This document shows positions 54,562-63,632 of a stretch of DNA of 64,000 nucleotides, piece after piece. Source of the DNA: Sporosarcina sp. ZBG7A (lineage in GTDB: Bacteria > Bacillota > Bacilli > Bacillales_A > Planococcaceae); the NCBI RefSeq assembly GCF_000813425.1, contig NZ_JWIB01000037.1, forward strand, positions 1 to 64,000, in the 5' to 3' direction. Under the pieces are notes generated by a model. That model did not search any database. It worked only from the letters and a program-made list of their open reading frames with translations, and was not told where the DNA came from. Within the stretch, counting starts at the first letter, position 1; the number at the start of each line of letters is the position of its first letter. Position numbers and translations under genes: made by a program.

Positions 54562-56259
54562 ATGGTGAACTACTTCATCATTCCAATCATCATAGTGATT
54601 GTGCTGGCTGTTGCAATGTTTTTGTTGAGACGAAAGCATATCCAGGAAATCAGCAAGTTGGAGCATGAAAAGCTTCAAATCCAGCATGAACCGATATTTG
54701 AGGAAATGACAAAAGTCAAACAGCTGAATATGACAGGTCAAACAGAGGAGAAATTTGAACGTTGGCGCAACGAATGGACAGAAGTCGTCGATGTGCTCGT
54801 TCCTAAAATTGATTCCTTACTATTTGATACCGAAGAAATGGTCGATCGATTCCGCTTTAAAAAAGCAACTGGAATTGAAAAAGACATCTCACAACAACTA
54901 ACTGTGTGTGAAGAACGTAAAAGTTCGATTTTACAGGAATTGAATGAACTGATTGGCAGTGAAGAAAAAAACAGAGTAGAGATGGAATCCTTAAGAGAAG
55001 AATTCAGGGAAGCCCGGAAATCTGTGTTAGCCCATCAGCATTCTTATGGAAGAACTGTTCCAGCATTAGAAAAGGAACTTGAATATTTCCAACCTGCATT
55101 TGAAGAATACGATGATTTAACAGATAACGGAAATTACTTGCAAGCAAGGGAAAATGTAATTGCAGTTGCATCCAAAGCAAATGAGTTGTTCCCGTTGATA
55201 CGAGAAATCCCTTCAGTACTTAGCGAGTTGCAAAGTAAACTCCCAGCTTCGATTCGGGAACTCCGAAATGGTGTAGCTGAAATGATAGAAGACGGTTACT
55301 ACTTAGAACACTTAAGTTTAAAATCATCGTTATCAGCAATTGAGCGTGAATCAGAAGAATTACTTGGTAAAGTGGAGATTCTTGATGTTGAACCCGTTCA
55401 AAAACGTTTAGCTGAAATTGATGAAAGCTTGGACTCCTTCTATGATGCACTCGAAGAAGAAGTGAAAGAACGACAGTATATGGAACAGAATTATGCAGAA
55501 GTTGCAAATAAGCTTGTGTCAGTTAAGTCGTTTTCTAAGGAAATTGCAGATGAAGCATTATTTGTGCAACAAAGTTACCGATTAGATGAGAAAGAAGCGG
55601 CGATTCCTAAAGGCTTCCTCATTGAGCTCTCAGAAGCTACTAAGCGGTTTGAACTGCTAACTAGTCAAGGTGAGAATGGAGAGTCAGCTTACTCTGGACT
55701 TGCACTAGACTTACGTACAGTCGCTGAAACGTTAGAGCGCGTCGAAATGGAAACAATTGCTTTCCAGGAACGTATTAAGAGTCTACGTACCGATGAAATA
55801 ACTGTTAGAACACGCCTGGAAGAGCTCGCGAGGACATTACAAGAAGCTGAACGAAAACTTTTGAAAGCCAATATTCCTGGAGTGCCAGATGATATCGAGG
55901 TCCGGTTGGAAGAAGCGGATGAACAACTCTTTATTGTTAAAAATGGTTTAGAAGAAGTTCCACTCAATATGGCACTTGTTGAAGGATATATAGACAACGC
56001 AGAAAAAGAAGTTCATGAAGTCGTGTTGAAAATTGATGAAATGTTAGAAAATGCATTGTTGACTGAACAAATCATTCAATATGGAAACCGATATCGAGCA
56101 TCTCATCCGGCCATGCATGCCCGATTGCTGGAGGCGGAAATGGCTTTCAGACAATTCCGTTATGCAAAAGCTCTGGAAGAAGCAGCTACGGCTGTTGAAG
56201 AAGTGGAACCTGGTGCAATGAAGCGAATTGAAGAGTTAATACAAGAACACGTACAGTAA
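54562..56259 (+). CDS. ezrA: EzrA, septation ring regulator
   Basis: A 565-residue membrane-anchored coiled-coil protein. One N-terminal helix (about 5-23) is followed by spectrin-like helical repeats through the whole length, very rich in Glu/Leu, with FERWRNEWTEVVDVLVPKID near the start and RYRASHPAMHARLLEAEMAFR near the end as family landmarks. It binds FtsZ and limits Z-rings to midcell. ATG 54562 follows GGGGGATGG. Upstream of the nifS-like/thiI pair, as in Bacillus. Confidence 0.95.
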   Translation: MVNYFIIPIIIVIVLAVAMFLLRRKHIQEISKLEHEKLQIQHEPIFEEMTKVKQLNMTGQTEEKFERWRNEWTEVVDVLVPKIDSLLFDTEEMVDRFRFKKATGIEKDISQQLTVCEERKSSILQELNELIGSEEKNRVEMESLREEFREARKSVLAHQHSYGRTVPALEKELEYFQPAFEEYDDLTDNGNYLQARENVIAVASKANELFPLIREIPSVLSELQSKLPASIRELRNGVAEMIEDGYYLEHLSLKSSLSAIERESEELLGKVEILDVEPVQKRLAEIDESLDSFYDALEEEVKERQYMEQNYAEVANKLVSVKSFSKEIADEALFVQQSYRLDEKEAAIPKGFLIELSEATKRFELLTSQGENGESAYSGLALDLRTVAETLERVEMETIAFQERIKSLRTDEITVRTRLEELARTLQEAERKLLKANIPGVPDDIEVRLEEADEQLFIVKNGLEEVPLNMALVEGYIDNAEKEVHEVVLKIDEMLENALLTEQIIQYGNRYRASHPAMHARLLEAEMAFRQFRYAKALEEAATAVEEVEPGAMKRIEELIQEHVQ

Positions 56260-56332
56260 GCGTACTATCAGCCACCCGCACATTGAGTGCAGGTGGCTTT
56301 GTGCCGCTTAAGTTGCATGAAAGGACGAGTTC

Positions 56333-57481
56333 ATGATGATTTATCTGGATAATAGTGCAACAACGATCCCAGAAGAGGAAGTTCTTCAGGCATTTACACA
56401 AGTGAACCGCACGTATTATGCGAACCCTGCTTCACTTCATCAAGCTGGGAACAAAGCGGAACAGCTTTTAGAATCTGCCAGGAAGCAAATTGCCACCCTT
56501 GCTGGAGACTCTGAAAGTACTGTGATTTTTACTTCTGGCGGTACCGAAGCTAATAATTTGGCTGTTGTCGGATATGCAAACAGCCTCAAGCACCGTGGAA
56601 ACCATATTATTACAACCGAGATCGAGCATGATTCAGTTCGGAATGCATGTCTCCATTTGCAACAAGAAGGATTTGAAATTGACTTCCTTACTGTCAATGA
56701 ATCAGGTGAAGTATCTCCGGAAGAACTGAAGCAGAAGATTAGGAAAGATACCATTTTAGTGAGTATCATGCACGTAAATAATGAAATTGGGACCATCCAA
56801 CCAATTGAAGCATGTTCGAAAGTAATCCGTGAACATTCCCGAGCAATATTCCATTCGGATTGTGTACAGAGCCTAGGGAAACTTCCATTACCATATCCTA
56901 AATGGGTGGATGTGGTGACACTATCTGCGCATAAGATCCATGGGTTGAAAGGGACTGGCTGCTTAATAACAAAGAAATTTAAAGAGCCTGAAGCAATCAC
57001 TTTTGGAGGTGGTCAGGAGCTAGGTTTTAGAAGTGGGACCGCCAATGTAGCTGGAGCTGTGGCATTTGCTAAAGCGGTTAGAATAGTGATCGAACAAAAT
57101 AACCTACCTAACTATAAGCGATGGAGTGAACGGCTGCGGAACCTTTTGGATGCTGAAAAACTTGTTAGGATCTGTTCACCTGAAGAGGGTGCTCCACATA
57201 TTTTTACAGTTGCATTCAAAGGGATCACTGGCGAAGTTGCTGTTAATTATTTTCAAGCACATGGCATCATGGTTTCCACTTCCAGTGCGTGTTCTTCAAA
57301 AATAAACAAAGTAAGCCACGTTATCCAAGCGATCCATGTACCGGACGATTACCGTAAAGGTGTAATTCGAATTAGCTTCGGTAAAATGAATACAGAAGAA
57401 GATATCGACACGCTCGTACAAGTGATTAAAGAATTTTTAAAGATGATCAAGAAAGGGATGAAACAGCATGATATGGAATGA
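56333..57481 (+). CDS. Cysteine desulfurase (NifS/NifZ type)
   Basis: A 382-residue PLP enzyme removing sulfur from cysteine. PLP lysine in LSAHKIHGLKGTG (about 200), FTSGGTEANNLAVVG near residue 65, and the persulfide cysteine in STSSACSSK (about 318). In Bacillus the nifZ-thiI pair supplies sulfur for 4-thiouridine in tRNA; the overlap with thiI (14 bases) supports that role here rather than general Fe-S assembly. ATG 56333 and ATG 56336 are alternative starts. Confidence 0.92.
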   Translation: MMIYLDNSATTIPEEEVLQAFTQVNRTYYANPASLHQAGNKAEQLLESARKQIATLAGDSESTVIFTSGGTEANNLAVVGYANSLKHRGNHIITTEIEHDSVRNACLHLQQEGFEIDFLTVNESGEVSPEELKQKIRKDTILVSIMHVNNEIGTIQPIEACSKVIREHSRAIFHSDCVQSLGKLPLPYPKWVDVVTLSAHKIHGLKGTGCLITKKFKEPEAITFGGGQELGFRSGTANVAGAVAFAKAVRIVIEQNNLPNYKRWSERLRNLLDAEKLVRICSPEEGAPHIFTVAFKGITGEVAVNYFQAHGIMVSTSSACSSKINKVSHVIQAIHVPDDYRKGVIRISFGKMNTEEDIDTLVQVIKEFLKMIKKGMKQHDME

Positions 57482-58670
57482 ACTTCTCATAAGGTACGGA
57501 GAAATGTCCTTAAAAGGGCGAAATCGAAAAGTATTTATACAAAAGCTGACCACGAATATTAAGCAAGTTCTCCATGATTTACAATCGGTTAAACTAAAAG
57601 CTGAACGCGATCGCATGTTTTTATATGCAACTACTGAGGACCTGGAACAAGCGATAGAGCGGTTAGCCGACGTTGCGGGCATTCAATCTTATAGCCCGAT
57701 TGCAAAATGTGAGTCCACTGTTGAAGCGATTCAACAAACAGCACTAGCGATTTTTGAAACCGAAGATACTGATGAGAAAACATTCAAAGTCGAAGTACGA
57801 AGAACGGACAAATCATTTCCGTTAGTAACAGGCGAATTGCAAAGAGAAATAGGCGGCACAGTTTTAAAAGCCCATTCCAATCTAAGCGTGAACGTAAAAA
57901 AACCGGATATTTTACTTCATATCGATATAAGAGAAGGTGGTTCATTCCTATCTTCTAAAGTATTTAAAGGTGCAGGTGGCATGCCTGTAGGTTCCAACGG
58001 AAAATCATTACTTATGTTGTCTGGTGGAATTGACAGTCCTGTTGCTGGTTACTTAATGATGAAACGTGGCGTCACTATAGAAGCAATCCATTTCGCAAGC
58101 CCTCCATTCACAAGTGAGCAAGCGCAAGAAAAAGTAGTTGAGCTAGGACGTAAGATTAGTGCGTATGGCGGAAAGATAAAATTGCATGTCATTCCATTCA
58201 CTGAAATTCAACAGGCGATTGTCAAACAAGTCCCTGAGAACGTATCCATCACGTCTACAAGAAGAATTATGCTACGTATTGCAGATCAGCTACGTAAGGA
58301 AATTGATGCACTTGCTATCGTAACTGGAGAAAGCTTAGGACAAGTGGCGAGTCAAACACTCGAAAGTTTTACAGCAATTAACGCAGTTACTTCGACCCCA
58401 ATATTACGTCCGCTTATCGCAACGGACAAATTGGAAATCATCGAAATGGCTAAAAAAATCGGTACGTATGAAACATCTATTCAACCGTTTGAAGATTGCT
58501 GTACTGTTTTCACGCCATCAAGCCCTAAAACGAAACCGCGTTTAGAAAAAGTAGAGTACTACGAAAGCTTCATCGACTTCGAACCAATGATCAATGAAGC
58601 GATTCAAAATCGCAAAATCATCGACTGTTTCCTTGAAGAAAAGACGGATGAGTTCTGTGACCTGTTGTGA
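57468..58670 (+). CDS. thiI: ThiI, tRNA 4-thiouridine synthetase
   Basis: A 400-residue protein: ferredoxin-like start (LLIRYGEMSLKGRNRKVF), THUMP RNA-binding domain (about 60-165), and PP-loop ATP site MLSGGIDSPVAGYLM (about 182-196). It lacks the rhodanese domain of the E. coli enzyme, as usual in Bacillus. It adenylates U8 of tRNA and accepts sulfur from the partner desulfurase encoded just upstream with overlapping ends. Confidence 0.95.
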   Translation: MIWNELLIRYGEMSLKGRNRKVFIQKLTTNIKQVLHDLQSVKLKAERDRMFLYATTEDLEQAIERLADVAGIQSYSPIAKCESTVEAIQQTALAIFETEDTDEKTFKVEVRRTDKSFPLVTGELQREIGGTVLKAHSNLSVNVKKPDILLHIDIREGGSFLSSKVFKGAGGMPVGSNGKSLLMLSGGIDSPVAGYLMMKRGVTIEAIHFASPPFTSEQAQEKVVELGRKISAYGGKIKLHVIPFTEIQQAIVKQVPENVSITSTRRIMLRIADQLRKEIDALAIVTGESLGQVASQTLESFTAINAVTSTPILRPLIATDKLEIIEMAKKIGTYETSIQPFEDCCTVFTPSSPKTKPRLEKVEYYESFIDFEPMINEAIQNRKIIDCFLEEKTDEFCDLL

Positions 58671-58870
58671 AAAAAATTGGTTGAATGTGTGCCCGAGCAG
58701 TTAACAAGCGCTTTTATAGTAGCGAATGGGCAGGCTCAATTCATAATTCATTAACTGTTTTTCGATTTATATAAGGTGCAACATACACTGTAAGTGCTGA
58801 TTTGAAGCGCTTAAGAGCGCCTTCAATTAGACCATTTCATAATATGAAAAAGTTACCATTTCCTTTCTGT

Positions 58871-58899
58871 GCATGAATTTACCCAAACGGTACATTCTA
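58871..58899 (+). promoter_or_regulatory. Sigma-G-type forespore promoter of the SASP gene
   Basis: GCATGA (58871-58876) and CATTCTA (58893-58899), a spacing of 16-17 bases by sigma-G reckoning. It lies about 25 bases before the start codon and fits forespore expression. Confidence 0.6.
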
Positions 58900-58924
58900 T
58901 GTTCACAAGGGAGGTGACATCAAC

Positions 58925-59134
58925 ATGACAAACTCAAACAGCGGCAATTCAAACCAACTTCTTGTACCAGGTGTACAACAAGCGCTTGACCAAATGAAAA
59001 ACGAAATCGCATCAGAATTTGGAGTTCAGCTTGGAGCAGACGCTTCATCGCGTGCCAACGGTTCCGTAGGCGGAGAAATTACAAAGCGATTGGTACGTCA
59101 AGCTCAACAACAAATGAACGGTTACCAAAAATAA
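58925..59134 (+). CDS. sspA: Alpha/beta-type small acid-soluble spore protein
   Basis: A 69-residue DNA-binding spore protein. It carries the germination-protease cleavage region [12 protein letters not shown] and the two DNA-contacting helices with [20 protein letters not shown]. It coats and protects spore DNA. ATG 58925 follows GGGAGGTG. Its presence shows the organism can sporulate. Which paralogue letter applies is uncertain; the place next to mbcS matches sspA in B. subtilis. Confidence 0.93.
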   Translation: MTNSNSGNSNQLLVPGVQQALDQMKNEIASEFGVQLGADASSRANGSVGGEITKRLVRQAQQQMNGYQK

Positions 59135-59142
59135 GTAACTGA

Positions 59143-59178
59143 TTGGACTGTCCCCAAAAGTGGGGACAGTTTTTTTAG
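59143..59178 (+). terminator. SASP terminator
   Basis: ACTGTCCCCA pairs with TGGGGACAGT around AAAG, followed by T7. Confidence 0.9.
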
Positions 59179-59275
59179 TATGTGAAGAAACTTTTTTATC
59201 ATTACTCTTTATTTATTTTTGAATTGAATAAATTTTAGATGTATACTGACTATACTGTTTAAAGGGGGAGTCTTC

Positions 59276-60847
59276 ATGAAGAGAGAAGAATTGTTAGCAC
59301 CAGAGAGCTATAACATCGTATCTGAAATTGAAAAGTACGCAGATGGAACAAATAAGAGAGCATTAATTTACGTTGACTCTGAAGGAAATCAAAAACACTA
59401 TACATATGACGAGTTAATGGAAGACGCAAATCGTGCTGCTTCTGTTTATGAAGCGAATGGGTTGAAAAAGGGAGACATCCTATTAGTGATGGTTCCAAGG
59501 TTAATTGAAGCGTATGTTGCCTATATTGGAGCTTTAAAAGCAGGAATTGCGGTCATTCCTTCATCAGAAATGTTACGCGCATCAGACATTGAATATCGGC
59601 TAGAACATAGTGGAGCCAAAGCGATTGTTGCGTATGAAGCCTTTACAAGTCAATTGAGTGAAGTGCGTGGCATCGAAGACGTCACTTTGTTTGTAGTAGG
59701 AAAAGCAAAAGAAGGTGGCATTTCTTTAACGGAAGAAATGAAAAATGTATCAGCTCAATATGAGGCAGCACCAACAAAAGCCAGTGATATGGCTTTCTTA
59801 TCTTATACATCTGGAACAACAGGTAAGCCAAAAGGCGTTGTGCATACACACGGATGGGGATACGCTCACCTTAGAACGACTGGTGAAAACTGGCTTGGTA
59901 TTCAAGAGGGAGATATGGTGTGGGCTACAGCGGCGCCAGGTTGGCAAAAGTGGATTTGGACACCTTTTCTTGCTGTTTTAGGAAGTGGTGCCACAGGACT
60001 CGTTTACAATGGGAAGTTTGACGTGAAAACTTACATGGATATGATTACGAAACATCAAGTGAGTGTTTTGTGTTGTACCCCTACAGAATACCGATTTATG
60101 GCGAAAGCAGAAGACCTGAGCAGTTATGATTTGTCCTCATTGCGCAGTGCCGTATCTGCAGGGGAGCCGTTGAACAAAGAGGTTATCGATATATTTGAAA
60201 ACGTATTTTCTCTTCAAGTGAGAGATGGTTATGGTCAAACCGAAAACACATTATTAGTAGGAACCATGGTAGGAATGGATGCAAGACCAGGATCTATGGG
60301 GAAACCGACGCCAGGAAATCGTGTGGAAATCGTTAATGATGATGGTGAACTTGCTCAAGTGGGAGAAGTTGGAGATATCGCTGTTCACGTTTCTACTCCC
60401 GCGTTGTTCAAAGAGTACCTACTAGATCCAGAACGTACCTCCATGCAGTTCCGAGGTGATTATTACATTACAGGTGATCGGGCTAAGAAAGATGAGGACG
60501 GATATTTCTGGTTTGAAGGCCGCGGAGATGACATTATTATTAGTTCTGGTTATACAATAGGACCATTTGAAGTCGAGGATGCCCTTACGAATCATCCTGC
60601 TGTTAAGGAATGTGCTGTCATCGGAAGTCCAGATGAGGTTCGGGGAACTGTCGTCAAAGCTTTCGTCGTCCTAAGGGATACCTCTCAAAAAGACGATAAT
60701 GCACTTGTGAAGGAACTGCAAGATCATGTAAAACAACTTACTGCACCATACAAGTATCCCCGGAAAATTGAATTTGTCGATGAACTGCCGAAGACTGCAT
60801 CAGGGAAAATCATGCGTGTCCAGCTTCGAAAACAAGAGACAATGTAA
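59276..60847 (+). CDS. mbcS: MbcS-type acyl-CoA synthetase
   Basis: A 523-residue AMP-forming ligase. YTSGTTGKPKG phosphate loop (about 180), GYGQTENTLLVG, ITGDRAKKDEDGYFW and the C-terminal PKTASGKIMR lysine motif are intact. The B. subtilis homologue beside sspA (ytcI) is MbcS, activating methylbutyryl/short branched-chain acids for lipid synthesis; that specificity is inferred from position and resemblance. ATG 59276 follows GGGGGAG. It is a second acyl-CoA ligase besides acsA. Confidence 0.88.
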   Translation: MKREELLAPESYNIVSEIEKYADGTNKRALIYVDSEGNQKHYTYDELMEDANRAASVYEANGLKKGDILLVMVPRLIEAYVAYIGALKAGIAVIPSSEMLRASDIEYRLEHSGAKAIVAYEAFTSQLSEVRGIEDVTLFVVGKAKEGGISLTEEMKNVSAQYEAAPTKASDMAFLSYTSGTTGKPKGVVHTHGWGYAHLRTTGENWLGIQEGDMVWATAAPGWQKWIWTPFLAVLGSGATGLVYNGKFDVKTYMDMITKHQVSVLCCTPTEYRFMAKAEDLSSYDLSSLRSAVSAGEPLNKEVIDIFENVFSLQVRDGYGQTENTLLVGTMVGMDARPGSMGKPTPGNRVEIVNDDGELAQVGEVGDIAVHVSTPALFKEYLLDPERTSMQFRGDYYITGDRAKKDEDGYFWFEGRGDDIIISSGYTIGPFEVEDALTNHPAVKECAVIGSPDEVRGTVVKAFVVLRDTSQKDDNALVKELQDHVKQLTAPYKYPRKIEFVDELPKTASGKIMRVQLRKQETM

Positions 60848-60851
60848 TAAT

Positions 60852-60890
60852 CAGGACTGGGATTTTAGTGATCTCAGTCCTTTTCTTTGC
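60852..60890 (+). terminator. mbcS terminator
   Basis: GGACTGGGATT and GATCTCAGTCC pair around TTAGT, followed by TTTTCTTT. Confidence 0.75.
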
Positions 60891-60973
60891 TAAAGACTTT
60901 ACCTTGCTAACATGCCCCCGTATAATTGAGAGATATTTCGTGCAGCTAAATGCTGACAAAAGGGGTGAAACAA

Positions 60974-61912
60974 TTGCAAACTCAACAACAGGGAGCACTT
61001 TGGGTGTTCACTGCATATGTATTGTGGGGATTCATGCCGATTTACTGGAAAAGTCTTCACCACGTGAGTAGCGGAGAAATTTTAGTGAACCGAATCATCT
61101 GGGCATTCCTCTTAACCGTTCTTGCAATCCTAATTATGGGCCAAGGTAAAAAGTTAATTGTTGACTTTCAAGCACTTTGGAAGACACAAAAGCAATTTTG
61201 GAGTCTTTGTGCCGCTTCGTTTCTCGTTACAATCAATTGGTTTACGTATATTTGGTCAGTAAATCATGATTTTATCGTGCAAGCGAGCCTTGGTTATTAC
61301 ATAAATCCGTTAGTTTCAGTGTTGTTAGGAATTATATTCTTAAAAGAGGCGTTGAATCGCAACCAAAAGGCGGCTTTCGTACTGGCGGCAGTGGGAGTAA
61401 CGATTCTGACTATCCATTATGGTGTTTTCCCGTGGATTTCATTTGTACTGGCGTTCACATTCGCTTTGTACGGCCTTATTAAAAAACATATTAAATTAGA
61501 TGCAACGAGAGGACTTGCAATTGAAACGGCATTCTCAGTACCTGTTGCACTTCTTGCTTATGGCTGGATTTTTTCAAGTGGAGATGCTGTTATAATGGAT
61601 ACAGATCCGTTGACGGTTGTCTTGCTCATTATAACAGGCATTGCAACAGCTTTACCGTTAGTATTTTTTGCGAAGGGTGTACCTTCCATACCGCTCTACG
61701 TCACGGGTTTCCTTCAATATATCGCTCCGACGATGATGCTTATCATCGGAGTTGCTATTTACGGAGAATCGTTTGGTAAGTTTGAATGGCTCAGTTTTGC
61801 ATTCATATGGATAGCACTATTAGTGTTCACAGTACCTGAAATACTTCGTTATGTAAGAAACAAACGAGCGCTGATTCGTCTGCAAAAACAGGAATCTTCA
61901 CACCAATCTTAA
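60974..61912 (+). CDS. RarD-type EamA-family transporter
   Basis: A 312-residue membrane protein with ten predicted helices. The opening GALWVFTAYVLWGFMPIYWK and INWFTYIWSVNHDFIVQASLGYYINPL are typical of the RarD branch of the drug/metabolite transporters, function unproven. TTG 60974 is chosen: AAAAGGGGTG lies six bases upstream; earlier in-frame starts overlap it. Substrate unknown. Confidence 0.85.
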   Translation: MQTQQQGALWVFTAYVLWGFMPIYWKSLHHVSSGEILVNRIIWAFLLTVLAILIMGQGKKLIVDFQALWKTQKQFWSLCAASFLVTINWFTYIWSVNHDFIVQASLGYYINPLVSVLLGIIFLKEALNRNQKAAFVLAAVGVTILTIHYGVFPWISFVLAFTFALYGLIKKHIKLDATRGLAIETAFSVPVALLAYGWIFSSGDAVIMDTDPLTVVLLIITGIATALPLVFFAKGVPSIPLYVTGFLQYIAPTMMLIIGVAIYGESFGKFEWLSFAFIWIALLVFTVPEILRYVRNKRALIRLQKQESSHQS

Positions 61913-61975
61913 ATTGGATGAAACATTCTGTATGGTGGAACGTACACGTAGTATGAACTAAAGGAGGAATTTGAA

Positions 61976-62986
61976 ATGTCAACGAAACGATGGATTGCAC
62001 TAATTTCGGCTGCAGCTTTAGTCGTTGTTTCAATCGGAGTTAACTCGCTATCGTACATATTCACTAGAGATTTTAACGCTCTTTTTGAAGATAGCTTTGC
62101 AATGGCAGGAGCGACATACGAGGAAACGGTACTAGACCAAGGTGATTCAAATGAACGCATTGCGATATTAGACGTAAGTGGAGTGATTCAAGACACTGGA
62201 CCTGCATCGCCGTTTGCTGCAGCAGGATACAATCACCAAAGTCTCTTGAATCAGTTAGCTGATATTCAGGAAGATCAGACAATAAAAGGAATTGTTTTGC
62301 ACGTAGACTCTCCAGGTGGAGGAGTAGTGGAGTCATCTGATATTTATGATGAAATCGTCGCGATCCAGAAAAATCGAGACATTCCAATCTACGTATCGAT
62401 GGGGTCAATGGCAGCTTCTGGAGGCTATTACATTTCAGCCCCTGCTGATAAAATCTTTGTTCACCCAGAGACTATTACAGGTTCAATTGGTGTGATTATG
62501 GAAAGTTTGAATTATGCGGAGCTTGCTGACAAAATCGGTATTGACTTCAACACGATCAAAACAGGGCCCTACAAAGATATGATGAGTCCTAACCGTGAAA
62601 TGACAAAAGCAGAACGGGATATGCTACAAGAAATGATCAACGATTCCTATGAGCGGTTTGTGGGTATCGTAGCAGATGGACGCGATATGTCAGTTGCAGA
62701 TGTCAAAAAAGTAGCAGATGGAAGAATTATGAATGGCCGTCAAGCAATTGAGTCAGGTCTTGCAGATGACTATGGGAAATTACCGGATGTCGTAGATGCA
62801 TTAATCACAGAAAAAGGGTTTAAAAACCCTACTGTATTTGAATATACTCCTGCAGATAGCTTTTCATCTTTATTCGGAACGAGTGTCTCTGGATTGTTTA
62901 AGAAAAATGCGGAAACAGAGTTGATCCAAAAACTTCTGACTGACTATCAAGCACCGCGCATGATGTATTTGTATGGTGAACGTTAA
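61976..62986 (+). CDS. sppA: SppA, membrane-bound signal peptide peptidase
   Basis: A 336-residue S49 serine peptidase. An N-terminal membrane anchor (about 5-25) places the catalytic domain outside. Nucleophile serine in SMAASGGYYIS (about 145-148), general-base lysine in GPYKDMMSPNR (about 198). It degrades cleaved signal peptides and in Bacillus aids antimicrobial-peptide tolerance. ATG 61976 follows AAAGGAGG. yteJ follows after 17 bases, the conserved sppA-yteJ operon. Confidence 0.95.
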   Translation: MSTKRWIALISAAALVVVSIGVNSLSYIFTRDFNALFEDSFAMAGATYEETVLDQGDSNERIAILDVSGVIQDTGPASPFAAAGYNHQSLLNQLADIQEDQTIKGIVLHVDSPGGGVVESSDIYDEIVAIQKNRDIPIYVSMGSMAASGGYYISAPADKIFVHPETITGSIGVIMESLNYAELADKIGIDFNTIKTGPYKDMMSPNREMTKAERDMLQEMINDSYERFVGIVADGRDMSVADVKKVADGRIMNGRQAIESGLADDYGKLPDVVDALITEKGFKNPTVFEYTPADSFSSLFGTSVSGLFKKNAETELIQKLLTDYQAPRMMYLYGER

Positions 62987-63003
62987 GGGGAGGTGTTGAC
63001 ACA

Positions 63004-63600
63004 ATGTCTGAACAAATGGAACAGCCGGTAGAGGAAGTTAAAGAAACTCAAGTTCAAGAAGAACCGATAGAACAGCGATCCTTAGTGACGCAAAAACAAG
63101 AATTCATAAAGAAACCAGCGGGGTTTTGGATTCGTTTTTGGGCGTATCTGATTGATATCATTATTGTTGGTGCAATCAGCGGTTTGTTAGTAAAACCAAT
63201 CTTTCGGGTTGTCGACTACCCGATAAAGGATCCGATTTTTTTGTTATACAGCCCATACAAACTCATTTTACTAGTATTATTTCTTGCGTACTTCTTGCTC
63301 ATGACAAAGTATTTCAGTCAAACAGCAGGGAAAATGATTATGGGAATCCGAGTCGTCAAAAAATCTGGAGAGCCGCTTGGTTGGGGAACACTTCTGTTCC
63401 GTGAAGTCATCGGCCGTTATATTTCAAAAACGTTGCTGATTCCGTATTTACTTGTTATCTTCATGCCCCGTAAAGAAGCGTTGCATGACTTGTTTGCGGA
63501 TACAGAAGTCGTTCACGAGCAAATTTATGAGAAATTGAATACAGCTAAAACCGTACACGTAGATGAGAGTCGCCAGTTGCAAGGCGATCAGTCTATCTAG
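63004..63600 (+). CDS. yteJ: YteJ, RDD-domain membrane protein
   Basis: A 198-residue protein: acidic N-terminus, then an RDD domain (GFWIRFWAYLIDIIIV, later TAGKMIMGIRVVKK and LFREVIGRYISK) with three to four helices, and a polar tail. In Bacillus, YteJ acts with SppA, reported as its modulator. ATG 63004 follows GGGGAGGTG. In operon with sppA. Confidence 0.9.
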   Translation: MSEQMEQPVEEVKETQVQEEPIEQRSLVTQKQEFIKKPAGFWIRFWAYLIDIIIVGAISGLLVKPIFRVVDYPIKDPIFLLYSPYKLILLVLFLAYFLLMTKYFSQTAGKMIMGIRVVKKSGEPLGWGTLLFREVIGRYISKTLLIPYLLVIFMPRKEALHDLFADTEVVHEQIYEKLNTAKTVHVDESRQLQGDQSI

Positions 63601-63632
63601 TAAGATAGATGGATACTGAAAGGAGAATCTTA